Shown one piece after another: positions 1 to 6,816 of a DNA stretch of 13,842 bases. The notes beneath the pieces were generated by a model. The model had not been told where the DNA came from. It did no database searches and saw nothing but the letters and a program-made list of their open reading frames with translations. The stretch is from an uncultured Phycisphaerales bacterium (GTDB taxonomy: Bacteria; Planctomycetota; Phycisphaerae; WQYP01). A program made the translations under genes and the position numbers. The stretch is taken from contig CALCHA010000358.1 of assembly GCA_937901265.1 (NCBI GenBank), positions 1 through 13,842 of the forward strand, read 5' to 3'. The stretch's first letter is position 1; each line of letters starts with the position of its first letter.

Positions 1-615
1 CGCTTCGTCCAGATCGGCACCGACTACGTTGCCGAAGGCTGGCCCGACAACCAGCCCCTCCCCGAGTCCGCCGCTGTCCACCCCCACTCGATCTACGCCC
101 TCACCCGCTTCGGCGGCGATTGCATGACCCTCGCCCACGCACCCACGGTCGGCTACGTCGTGCGAAGCTGCGGCCTCTTCGGCGTCGCCGGCTGCAAGCT
201 CAAGGGCGGTCTCAATTTCGTCGACACCATGGTCAAAATGGCACGCGAGGGTAAAAAACTCCGCGTCGTCGATGATCAGACCGTCGCGCCCACCCCCACC
301 GATGATCTCAGCATCCAGCTTGCCACCCTTCTCGAAGCAGGCCCCCACAAGGCACCCCCCGGCCTCTATCACGCGGTCAGCCATGGTGCCGTCACGTGGT
401 ATGCCTTCGCCAAACGGGCTCTCGAACTCGCCGGCGTGCCCCACGAGATTGAGCCCGTCCCCAGCAGCACCTACGCCGCCCCGGCCAAGCGGCCGCGCTA
501 TTCCGTCCTCGACAATGCCAAACTACGCGCTGCCGGTCTGGATGTCATGCGCGCTTGGGAAGAGGGCCTGGCGCGCTTCGTGGCGCTCAAATATCCGCCG
601 ACGAGCCACCCCTGA
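1..615 (+). CDS. RmlD-like sugar-nucleotide reductase (dTDP-4-dehydrorhamnose reductase family), 5' end outside window
   Basis: The reading frame is open from base 1 to the TGA at 613-615, so only the C-terminal 204 residues are present; the N-terminal Rossmann glycine motif lies off the window. What remains follows RmlD order: a TDYV segment (residues 7-10 of the fragment), a Pro/Glu stretch, the catalytic tyrosine region SIYALTR (Tyr at 32), then VVRSCGLFG, NFVDTMVKMAREGKKLRVVDDQ, a PTPTDDL motif, and GLYHAVSHGAVTWYAFAKRAL. These match the substrate-binding half of dTDP-4-dehydrorhamnose reductases, cytosolic enzymes that make the last NAD(P)H-dependent step of dTDP-L-rhamnose synthesis. 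The short-chain dehydrogenase YxxxK signature reads YALTR here, so the usual Lys is Arg. The family is clear; the exact substrate is not, and another sugar-nucleotide reductase is possible. The gene is convergent with its right neighbour. Confidence 0.82.
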   Translation, partial: RFVQIGTDYVAEGWPDNQPLPESAAVHPHSIYALTRFGGDCMTLAHAPTVGYVVRSCGLFGVAGCKLKGGLNFVDTMVKMAREGKKLRVVDDQTVAPTPTDDLSIQLATLLEAGPHKAPPGLYHAVSHGAVTWYAFAKRALELAGVPHEIEPVPSSTYAAPAKRPRYSVLDNAKLRAAGLDVMRAWEEGLARFVALKYPPTSHP

Positions 616-645
616 GGGTCCGGTCCCGGCGTGCATCCTCAGGGG
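609..645. terminator. Inverted repeat between convergent genes, likely bidirectional terminator
   Basis: CCCCTGAGG (609-617) and CCTCAGGGG (637-645) form a perfect 9-bp stem around a 19-nt loop. The stop codons of both convergent genes lie inside the stem: TGA at 613-615 on the plus strand and TGA (tca at 639-641) on the minus strand. There is no T-tract on either side, so efficiency as an intrinsic terminator is uncertain. Position between two convergent ends is the main functional argument. Confidence 0.45.
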
Positions 646-1538
646 GCCGCACGTGCACGGTCCTGCCGCTCCAGATCCCGTGCGTGCTCGATCGACCGCG
701 GCGGCCGCAGCGCCGGCAATCCCAGGCCGGCGCGGGCATCGTTGGTCCCGGTCAACGCAGCTTCTGCCTCCTCCAGCCCCACATATTCCGCGTGCCCATC
801 GAGAAACCCCGCGGACAGCTTGTCGCTCATGATCACGTCCGTGCTGGCGGCGATCACGATCCGCGACGGATCGACGTTCGCACTGGGGGCGCTCGTCGCG
901 GCGCGGGTTGTCGCCCCGCCGAACATTGAAAGCGTGTAGTCCGACCCGTAATAGTCGTAGTCGCTGTGCCGCGCGTACCACGTGGCGAATTCCTCCGCCG
1001 TCATCGTGTGCTTCTTCACCCGCTCCCGCATGTCGATCGATTCCCCGTTGCCAAAGGGCGAGTGCAGCTCCTCGGGTTTGAGAAAGCCCCCATCCAGCAG
1101 CGCGTTGATGTCTTTCGGAAAGCGCCCGTCGTGCGTCGCTGCGTAAGCCTTGGACGCACTCACGATCCCGCGAACATTGTCCAGCTCGCGATTCTCAATC
1201 GCGACGCGCCAGTCCAACGACTGCTTCGCAAAGACCATCGGCCCCACCAGCCCCGTTATCAGCGCCAACACCGAAAAAATCACCGCCGCCCGGGCGCCGG
1301 GCGTCCCGCGCACATAAAACAGGATGCCGATCCCCATCATGATGGCGCAGAACGACAGGTTCATCGCGAAAATATTCGGTGGGACGTTGGGGTTCACCGA
1401 GCGCGTCAGCAGCATCCCCAGCGCCCCCACACCGCAGATCACCCCCGCCAAAGCAATGGGTGCCGAGCGGCGGCGCACCGCGTCGTGCTGCTCGGGCGTG
1501 CGTTCAACGGTGGCCGGCGGGCGATCGTGGGCGGACAT
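639..1538 (-). CDS. Three-TM membrane protein with pseudopilin/DUF1559-like C-terminal domain
   Basis: This encodes 299 residues. A charged N-terminus is followed by three predicted membrane segments (about 26-45, 57-76, 83-104). Residues 112-165 then show a pseudopilin-like pattern: an amphipathic helix (ENRELDNVRGIVSASKAY), a hydrophilic turn with RFPKDINALLDGGFL, and SPFGNG. Near the end, SAGFLDGHAEYVGLEEAE (242-259) resembles the 'FADGHV' motif at the C-terminus of planctomycete DUF1559 proteins. Unlike normal prepilins, it lacks an N-terminal G/F-E cleavage site and single helix. The start at 1538 has a GGAG six bases upstream. It lies 83 bp downstream of ruvC on the same strand and may be co-transcribed. 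The function is unknown; a membrane-tethered, pilin-derived protein is the best description. Confidence 0.72.
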   Translation of the reverse strand: MSAHDRPPATVERTPEQHDAVRRRSAPIALAGVICGVGALGMLLTRSVNPNVPPNIFAMNLSFCAIMMGIGILFYVRGTPGARAAVIFSVLALITGLVGPMVFAKQSLDWRVAIENRELDNVRGIVSASKAYAATHDGRFPKDINALLDGGFLKPEELHSPFGNGESIDMRERVKKHTMTAEEFATWYARHSDYDYYGSDYTLSMFGGATTRAATSAPSANVDPSRIVIAASTDVIMSDKLSAGFLDGHAEYVGLEEAEAALTGTNDARAGLGLPALRPPRSIEHARDLERQDRARAAP

Positions 1539-1621
1539 CAGCGACTCCGGGTGTACATTTGCGAGAATCCCCCATTATCCGCAAATCCCGCCACTTTTGC
1601 CACTGCGCCCGTGCGTTCGGT

Positions 1622-2113
1622 TCATGCCATCGGCGCATGGTGCGCAATGCGCAGGGCCAGCGTCCAGGCGATGGCGATCGCGTCCGCCACATCCGGCGGA
1701 TCGGGCGGCTTGGGCAAGTGGCACAGCGCCGCCACCGACCGCTGCACCTGCCGCTTCGATGCATGCCCATTGCCCGTGATCGTCCGCTTCACCAGCGTCG
1801 CCCCCAGGCTCGTCACCGGCAGGCCATTCTGCGATGCCGCCAGCAGAATCACCCCGCGCGCGTGCCCCATCAAGATCGCCGTCCGGGGGTGTTTGTAATG
1901 CGCATAGAGCTGCTCCACCACCACCCGGTCGGGCGACGTTTCCACCACGAGCTCCGCCAGGTGCTTGTGCAGCTCGCACAACCGCTCCGCCAGATCCCCC
2001 TTGCTCTTCATCCGTAAAACCCCCGCCTCCTGCAGCAGCGGCCGGCCCGCCGTGAGCGAGACCAGCCCGTAGCCGGTAATCCGAAGGCCAGGATCAATGC
2101 CAAGAATCAGCAT
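1622..2113 (-). CDS. ruvC: Holliday junction endodeoxyribonuclease RuvC
   Basis: RuvC is the dimeric resolvase that cuts Holliday junctions symmetrically with RuvAB during recombinational repair. The product of 163 residues is normal family length. It begins MLILGIDPGLRITGYG, placing the first catalytic Asp at residue 7. The second acidic site is Glu67 in VVVEQLY. The family motif VKRTITGNGHASKRQV spans 108-123, and the terminal acidic pair is Asp141/Asp144 in PPDVADAIAIAW. The start at 2113 puts GIDPG at the family position; an in-frame ATG 11 codons upstream (2146) would add non-conserved residues and was not used. No strong Shine-Dalgarno is visible. ruvA and ruvB are not in the window. 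The gene is divergent from the DUF6807 gene and lies upstream of the membrane-protein gene on the same strand. Confidence 0.95.
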   Translation of the reverse strand: MLILGIDPGLRITGYGLVSLTAGRPLLQEAGVLRMKSKGDLAERLCELHKHLAELVVETSPDRVVVEQLYAHYKHPRTAILMGHARGVILLAASQNGLPVTSLGATLVKRTITGNGHASKRQVQRSVAALCHLPKPPDPPDVADAIAIAWTLALRIAHHAPMA

Positions 2114-2221
2114 CCGCGCAGTGTAGTGGGGATTGGGAAAACTCAAAACTTAAATCGCAAATGCAAACCTCAAGCCAAGGCGGCGTTGAGTCTACCGGAA
2201 CGGTTCAAAGTGGAGCGAGCG

Positions 2222-3178
2222 ATGATGCGATTTCCCGCGATGACGGCGGTGGCAATTTTGGGCGTGCTGGCGGGAGCCACCTGGGCGCAAACCCCCGCGC
2301 CGGCCGTCCACATCCAGCAGGAAAAGACCGAGCTCCGCATCACGGTGGGGGGGCACCCCTTCACCACCTACCGTTTTGCCCCCACCCCCGACGATCCCAA
2401 GTGGAATCGCCCCTACTTCTACCCCGTCTGTGCCGCCGACGGCACGGAAGTCACCAGCGATCAGCAACGCGAAGTCCTCAAGAACCCCAAGGTCGACCAT
2501 CCCCACCAGCGATCCCTCTGGATCGGCCACGGCAGCGTCAATGGCGTCGATCACTGGCTGGCCGGGGCACCGCAGCAGCGGCACCTGGCGTTCACCCAGT
2601 TCACCGCTGACGGCTTCGTCGAAACCCTCGCCTGGGACGGTGCCAAGGCCGGCGAGCCGGTCCTCACCGAAACCCGCCGCGTGCGCTTCCTGCCCTATCC
2701 CGATGGCGACCGCGGCATCGAGATCACCAGCGTGCTCACCGCCGCCAGCGGCGACGTCACCTTCAAATGCAAACCCCTGAACGTCTCCGGCGTCGAAGCG
2801 GGTCTCTGCTCCGTTCGCATGGCCAAGGCGATCCTCGATGGCCCCGATGCCACCAAGCAGATCACCACCGGCGCCGGCGGCATCGGCGAAAAATCAGCAC
2901 GCTCCGCCCCCGCCGCCTGGTGTGATTACTCCGGCCTCATCGCCGGAAAGCCCTACGGCGTGACCATGGTCAATGCCCGCGAGAATCCCGGCGGCGATAC
3001 CGCCTGGCACGTGCGGCTGTTCGGCCTGCTCGCCCACATCGGCCCACTGCAGTGGACGCTCGACAAAGGCAAAACCGCCACCTTCCGCCACCTCGTCATC
3101 GCCCACGAAGGCGACGCCAGGACTGCGGGCGTGGCGGCGAAGGCCACCGCGTGGCGCGCCGCGGCTCCCACCCCGTGA
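2222..3178 (+). CDS. Secreted DUF6807 (PmoA-like) family protein
   Basis: Product of 318 residues from ATG 2222 (an adjacent in-frame ATG at 2225 gives 317). GGAG at 2212-2215 fits either start; an upstream in-frame ATG at 2126 would place a 32-residue hydrophilic extension before the signal peptide and is unlikely. Residues 1-22 form a signal peptide ending ATWA, with cleavage before QTPAP, so the protein should be exported. The core carries hallmarks of the DUF6807 family common in Planctomycetota: RPYFYPVCAADGTEVTSD (63-80) and VDHPHQRSLWIGHGSVNGVDHW (91-112). The family usually has DHPHH; here the last His is Gln96. Later segments (VRMAKAILDG, WCDYSG, YGVTMVNARENPGG) also fit a beta-rich fold. 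Family members often sit in carbohydrate-degradation loci, but no reaction is established, and 'methane oxygenase PmoA' is a misleading database name. It converges on the GH35 gene, 35 bp away. Confidence 0.85.
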   Translation: MMRFPAMTAVAILGVLAGATWAQTPAPAVHIQQEKTELRITVGGHPFTTYRFAPTPDDPKWNRPYFYPVCAADGTEVTSDQQREVLKNPKVDHPHQRSLWIGHGSVNGVDHWLAGAPQQRHLAFTQFTADGFVETLAWDGAKAGEPVLTETRRVRFLPYPDGDRGIEITSVLTAASGDVTFKCKPLNVSGVEAGLCSVRMAKAILDGPDATKQITTGAGGIGEKSARSAPAAWCDYSGLIAGKPYGVTMVNARENPGGDTAWHVRLFGLLAHIGPLQWTLDKGKTATFRHLVIAHEGDARTAGVAAKATAWRAAAPTP

Positions 3179-3203
3179 CGCACGCCGCCGCATGACTGGC
3201 CGC

Positions 3204-3217
3204 CTGAGGACCCTCAG
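3204..3217. terminator. Short hairpin between convergent DUF6807 and GH35 genes
   Basis: CTGAG (3204-3208), loop GACC and CTCAG (3213-3217) form a compact 5-bp hairpin, which can also be drawn as 6 bp with a 2-nt loop. The right arm contains the stop codon of the minus-strand GH35 gene (tca at 3214-3216). No T-tract follows. The stem is too short to be a confident intrinsic terminator; it is listed because it sits between convergent ends and repeats the stem sequence of the hairpin at 609-645. Confidence 0.25.
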
Positions 3218-5166
3218 TTGCCTCGACCGCCCGGCGCAGCCGCCGGCGTCCACAGCGGCTGAATCGCCTTCAGCGGCGTCTCCACCATCGTCGGACCGCC
3301 GGTCACGCTCGTCGTCGCCGGCGGGGGGCCCAGCTCCAGCACCGTGATCTGGTTCTCCCCCTTCTTCTGCCACACGCTGGGCACATAGATCGAACGCGTG
3401 GCGCCCACTTCCCAATACCGGCCCAGATTGTGCCCGTTCACCCACACCACGCCGAAGTGGAAGTTGCTCATGTCCAGGTAGGTCTCGCCTGTGTCGCTGA
3501 TGGTGAATGTGCCGTTGTAGAACGTCGGACCGGTCCCGGCGGAGGTCTTGTCCGAAGCCGGAAGCTGCGCCGGATCCTCCAGGGGGAGCGAATAAATCTT
3601 CCACCCCGTCAGCGGCGCGCCGTTGAGCGACGGATTCGTGATCAGCCCCTTGCGCTCATTGTCGCCACTGTTGATCAGGCTGTTGCGCCCGAGGTTGTGC
3701 ACCATGATATCCAGCGTGCAGGGGCCGCTGACATCCACCGTCAGCGGTGCCGGGCCCGCCCCACCTCGCCCGCGGCCGCCGCCGCCAAACCCGCCGCCCA
3801 CGCCGCTGAATTTGTCGGCAATCACCTTTCCGTTCACCATGATCGTGATGTAATCCCGACCCTGCCCCAACGCGATATTCCCCTTGAGCCCCTCCGGAAA
3901 TTCCTTGCGGTAATCGATGAACCCGTAATTCTGATCCAGGTTCTCCATCGGCTGGACGTTTTCGCTCTCCACCGCCTTCGTCGGCAGCCGATCCACCAGC
4001 GCCGCCCCCGCCTTCAGCGTGAAGGTCGGAACCTCAATCACCTTCGGATCCGCCGGAATCGGCGGCAACGTGAGCCCCAGCTCCTTCTGGTACATCTCCC
4101 GCAACATCCGATATTTCGGCGTGATCCGCCCCAGTTCATCCACCGGCGCATCATAGTCGTAGCTTGTCGTCACCGGTCGATTGTTGCTCGGCCCGGCGCT
4201 GAAGCCGAAATTCGTCCCGCCGTCGAACAGGTACAGACACCACGACAAATCCGGCCGCCCGCTCGCATCCTTGTGATCAAACAAAAACTGAATGCGCGCC
4301 CGCTGCGTCTCCAGATCCACCTTCGGCGACTTGCCCTGCGGCGTGCCCCACGCCGGGAACCATCCCGTGTACACCTCCGGCGAAAAGATCGGATACCCCG
4401 TCTTTTCCGTGACCGCCGTCGACTCGGTGTAACGCTTCTCAAACCGGTCGTTGGGGTCGAATCCGTTGTACCCGCGCAGCACGTTGGGCAGATACTCCAT
4501 GGTGGTCCACGGACCGTTGGTCGGATCGCAGGTCATGAGCTGGCCGTCAAAACCGGCAGCGATGTAAATCTTCTGCAGCGCGGCAAGATAGGCGTCGACC
4601 TTGTGGTACTCGTTCTCAATTTGCGTCATCAGGATCGGCCCCCCGTGCGCTACCTGCAGGTCCCCCAGCTGCTTGCCGATCTGCTCGACGTAGCTCTTGC
4701 TGTAGGCCATGAACTGCGGCTCATCAGAACGAATCTTCAGCCCCGGGTGCTTCAGCAGCCACGCCGGCAGCCCCCCAAAATCGATCTCCCCGCAGACATA
4801 GGGCCCCGACCGCAGAAGCACCCACATCCCGTTGTCCTGACACAGCTTCACGAACCGCCGCACGTCCGTCTTGCCCGTGAAGACGAAGTTCCCCTCCGTC
4901 GGCTCGATTTCATTCCAGAACAGATACACGCTCACCGTGTTGAGCCCCATCGCCTTGGCTTTCTTGATCCGGTCTTCCCAGAATTCCGGTGGAATCCGCG
5001 CCGGGTGAATCTCCCCGGCAAACACCCGCATCGGCTTGCCATCGATCCAGAACTGCCGATCGTGCAGCGCCAACTGGTGCGGCTTCCCATCTGCTTCCGG
5101 AGCGTTGGCCGCCAGAACCGGCGCGGTGAGGGACAAGATCAACGCGAGTGTGGTGAAGTGTTTCAT
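3214..5166 (-). CDS. Secreted GH35 beta-galactosidase
   Basis: Product of 650 residues. It starts with a signal peptide, MKHFTTLALILSLTAPVLAANA, so the enzyme should leave the cytoplasm. The glycoside hydrolase 35 TIM barrel follows: FAGEIHPARIPPEFWEDRIK (49-68), LNTVSVYLFWNEIEP (75-89), LLRSGPYVCGEIDFGGLPAWL (118-137), GGPILMTQIENEY with the acid/base Glu186, and FSPEVYTGWFPAWG with the nucleophile Glu264. GH35 retaining enzymes release terminal beta-galactose from galactosides. The C-terminal 220 residues look like jelly-roll beta-sandwich domains (for example VVWVNGHNLGRYW, 573-585). A glycine/arginine-rich loop at 455-471 interrupts the first of these. ATG 5166 is preferred because the signal peptide begins there; an in-frame ATG at 5262 would prefix 32 residues. 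Substrate beyond beta-galactosides cannot be read. The neighbouring secreted DUF6807 gene suggests a saccharide-use locus. Confidence 0.93.
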   Translation of the reverse strand: MKHFTTLALILSLTAPVLAANAPEADGKPHQLALHDRQFWIDGKPMRVFAGEIHPARIPPEFWEDRIKKAKAMGLNTVSVYLFWNEIEPTEGNFVFTGKTDVRRFVKLCQDNGMWVLLRSGPYVCGEIDFGGLPAWLLKHPGLKIRSDEPQFMAYSKSYVEQIGKQLGDLQVAHGGPILMTQIENEYHKVDAYLAALQKIYIAAGFDGQLMTCDPTNGPWTTMEYLPNVLRGYNGFDPNDRFEKRYTESTAVTEKTGYPIFSPEVYTGWFPAWGTPQGKSPKVDLETQRARIQFLFDHKDASGRPDLSWCLYLFDGGTNFGFSAGPSNNRPVTTSYDYDAPVDELGRITPKYRMLREMYQKELGLTLPPIPADPKVIEVPTFTLKAGAALVDRLPTKAVESENVQPMENLDQNYGFIDYRKEFPEGLKGNIALGQGRDYITIMVNGKVIADKFSGVGGGFGGGGRGRGGAGPAPLTVDVSGPCTLDIMVHNLGRNSLINSGDNERKGLITNPSLNGAPLTGWKIYSLPLEDPAQLPASDKTSAGTGPTFYNGTFTISDTGETYLDMSNFHFGVVWVNGHNLGRYWEVGATRSIYVPSVWQKKGENQITVLELGPPPATTSVTGGPTMVETPLKAIQPLWTPAAAPGGRGN

Positions 5167-5346
5167 CCTGCGCCGTTCCAGAAAAAAGCCAAAAAATTCA
5201 GACAGTACCACCGTTAACGGACCAGAATGCAAAAAACTGCCCCAGCCGGCAACCCGCTCCACGGAAATTTATTTCACCGCATGCCCGACCCGCCGCCGCA
5301 GGGTTATGCTGCCCCCAGCGAGGCGCATCCCGTTCGAGGGCAACCC

Positions 5347-5901
5347 ATGGTCTATCTCATCGACACCTACAACCTCATGCACGTCTCCGCCTGGCGCGGC
5401 GGAGTCGCCCCCACCACCGTCCGCGGCCTCTGCCAGGCCCTCGCCGGGCCCGGTCGCGCCCTTAAAGTGGTCCTCATCCTCGACGGCCGCTCCAAACCCG
5501 AAGAGCCCGGCCTCAACGAATTCCCCGCCATCGACCTCCGCTACTCCGGTGCCGGCATCCCCGCCGACCGGGTCATCGGCCAAATGGTCGAACGCTCCAA
5601 AGAACGCAAAAAACTCACCGTCGTCACCGACGACCGCGCCGTCACCCTCCACGCGCGCCGCCATTTCGCCTCCGCCATGAGCTGCGACGCTTTCCTCGAA
5701 CTTCTCTTTTCCGGAAAAACCAGCGACGCCGAAGCGCTCCCCGCCCGCAAAACCCAGGGTTCCCCCACCAGCGGCGAAACCGCCCACTGGCTTAAAGAGT
5801 TCGGCATCACCAAGCCTGTCGATCAGCCGCCCCCACGCCGCGCCCCCAACGACGATCTCAGCGATCTCGACATCGAAAAGCTGCTCGGCCCACGAGACTG
5901 A
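5347..5901 (+). CDS. YacP-like NYN domain ribonuclease
   Basis: Product of 184 residues, close to the usual length of YacP/Rae1 proteins (about 170). It opens MVYLIDTYNLMH, the strand and first acidic residue (Asp6) of the PIN-like NYN fold. LKVVLILDGRS (39-49) gives a second acid, Asp46, RYSGAGIPADRVIGQM (65-80) carries Asp74, and LTVVTDDRAV (90-99) carries Asp95/Asp96. This is the order seen in the NYN_YacP family; the Bacillus member Rae1 is a ribosome-associated endoribonuclease. The C-terminal 60 residues are polar and Pro-rich and end in an acidic helix (DDLSDLDIEKLL). The start at 5347 has GAGGG at 5336-5340; an upstream in-frame ATG at 5227 would add 40 unconserved residues. The gene is divergent from GH35 and its stop lies 8 bp from the stop of the convergent thioredoxin-like gene. 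Family is well supported; the RNA target is unknown. Confidence 0.82.
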   Translation: MVYLIDTYNLMHVSAWRGGVAPTTVRGLCQALAGPGRALKVVLILDGRSKPEEPGLNEFPAIDLRYSGAGIPADRVIGQMVERSKERKKLTVVTDDRAVTLHARRHFASAMSCDAFLELLFSGKTSDAEALPARKTQGSPTSGETAHWLKEFGITKPVDQPPPRRAPNDDLSDLDIEKLLGPRD

Positions 5902-5909
5902 CCGCCCCC

Positions 5910-6764
5910 TCACCCCTCCCCATGCAAGCGCACCAGCCGCGGGCTCGTCAGCAGCATCCACTGCACCCGCTCAAAGTGCCCCAGCCATTCCGCCAGGTTC
6001 GTCGCCAGCAGATCCGTCGTCGGCGGAAACAGCCCCGTCGGACAGGACGCCCCCTGAATCGCCGCAAGCTGCTTCTTCGCCTTCTCCCGATAGGTCGCCA
6101 GCGTCCGTTCCCCGAAGCGTTCGCACTCGTGCCAGTCCTCCGACAGAAACACCAGCATCGGCACCCGCGGTGCCCCGCAGGTCATCAGCTCTCGCGCCAC
6201 CGCCGTGTCCCACGACTCCACGCTCTCATATCCCCCTTGCGCCGCCAACGCCCGATCGCGCTGTTCCATCGTGATCGCACCCGTTTCGGTCAGCACATCC
6301 CCAATCCGCACATTCAGCCCCGCCGCCTTGCGTTCTTCCTGCGCCAGCAGCGCCTTTTCCACCCGCTCCGGCGTCAGTACCCCCCATTTCACCAGAATCT
6401 TTCCGATCGGCCGGGAGCGGATGTCCTCCGGATCCTCCGCCGTCCCCGCACGCACGGGCGCTGTCACAAAATCGAAATCCTGCGCGCGATGCACAAAGCG
6501 CAAATCGATCACGTCCGGCCGCGCCGCCGCGATGATCTGAAACAGCGGACACCCATTCACGCAGTCCCCGCACCACGCCCCCGCCATGCACAGCACATGC
6601 ATCTTGCGGCGAAAGGTCCCCAGCAACGTCTTCTGGTCCTCCGTCAGCCGCACCGCATCATGCACCGCGGCCCAGCGCGACCTCTGCTCCGCCGTGGCAT
6701 ACCGTTCCAGATAGGCCGCATAAGGCAACGCACGGGAAAAAACAGGCTTAAAGTCGAACGCCAT
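5910..6764 (-). CDS. Thioredoxin-fold protein with inserted MshEN/GspE-N-like domain
   Basis: Product of 284 residues. A helical N-terminus leads into a thioredoxin-like strand and active site, VLCMAGAWCGDCVNGCP (57-73), with redox pair Cys65/Cys68 and a third Cys72. The strand VIDLRFVHR (85-93) follows. The thioredoxin cis-proline motif appears only at RVPMLVFLSED (200-210, Pro202), as in Thioredoxin_9-type proteins. Between them, residues 118-177 hold two copies of the type II secretion ATPase N-terminal pattern: IGKILVKWGVLTPERVEKAL..Q and IGDVLTETGAITMEQRDRAL..Q. So the secretion-type module interrupts the thioredoxin fold. There is no signal peptide, so the protein is probably cytoplasmic. 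The start has GGAG seven bases upstream. It lies 52 bp downstream of the PuuD-like gene, probably in the same transcript. The redox role is inferred from CxxC; the insert's role is unknown. Confidence 0.78.
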   Translation of the reverse strand: MAFDFKPVFSRALPYAAYLERYATAEQRSRWAAVHDAVRLTEDQKTLLGTFRRKMHVLCMAGAWCGDCVNGCPLFQIIAAARPDVIDLRFVHRAQDFDFVTAPVRAGTAEDPEDIRSRPIGKILVKWGVLTPERVEKALLAQEERKAAGLNVRIGDVLTETGAITMEQRDRALAAQGGYESVESWDTAVARELMTCGAPRVPMLVFLSEDWHECERFGERTLATYREKAKKQLAAIQGASCPTGLFPPTTDLLATNLAEWLGHFERVQWMLLTSPRLVRLHGEG

Positions 6765-6816
6765 GGCGATACTCCGAGAGGAACCTTCCTGCAGTATCGG
6801 CCTCGACGTGAGTATT

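Noticed and set aside
1570..1605. Sigma-54-like TGGC...TTGC pattern upstream of the pseudopilin-like gene (minus strand)
   Set aside because: The spacing between the GG and GC elements is two bases shorter than the invariant sigma-54 spacing.
3430..5217. A 595-codon open frame on the plus strand opposite the GH35 gene
   Set aside because: It is antisense to a gene with clear catalytic motifs; its translation is Arg/Pro/His-rich with no domain, as expected for the complement of high-GC coding sequence.
5211..5220. Perfect 10-bp palindrome CCGTTAACGG upstream of the GH35 gene
   Set aside because: A palindrome of this length is expected about a dozen times by chance in a window this size, and it does not match a known operator; no second copy was seen nearby.
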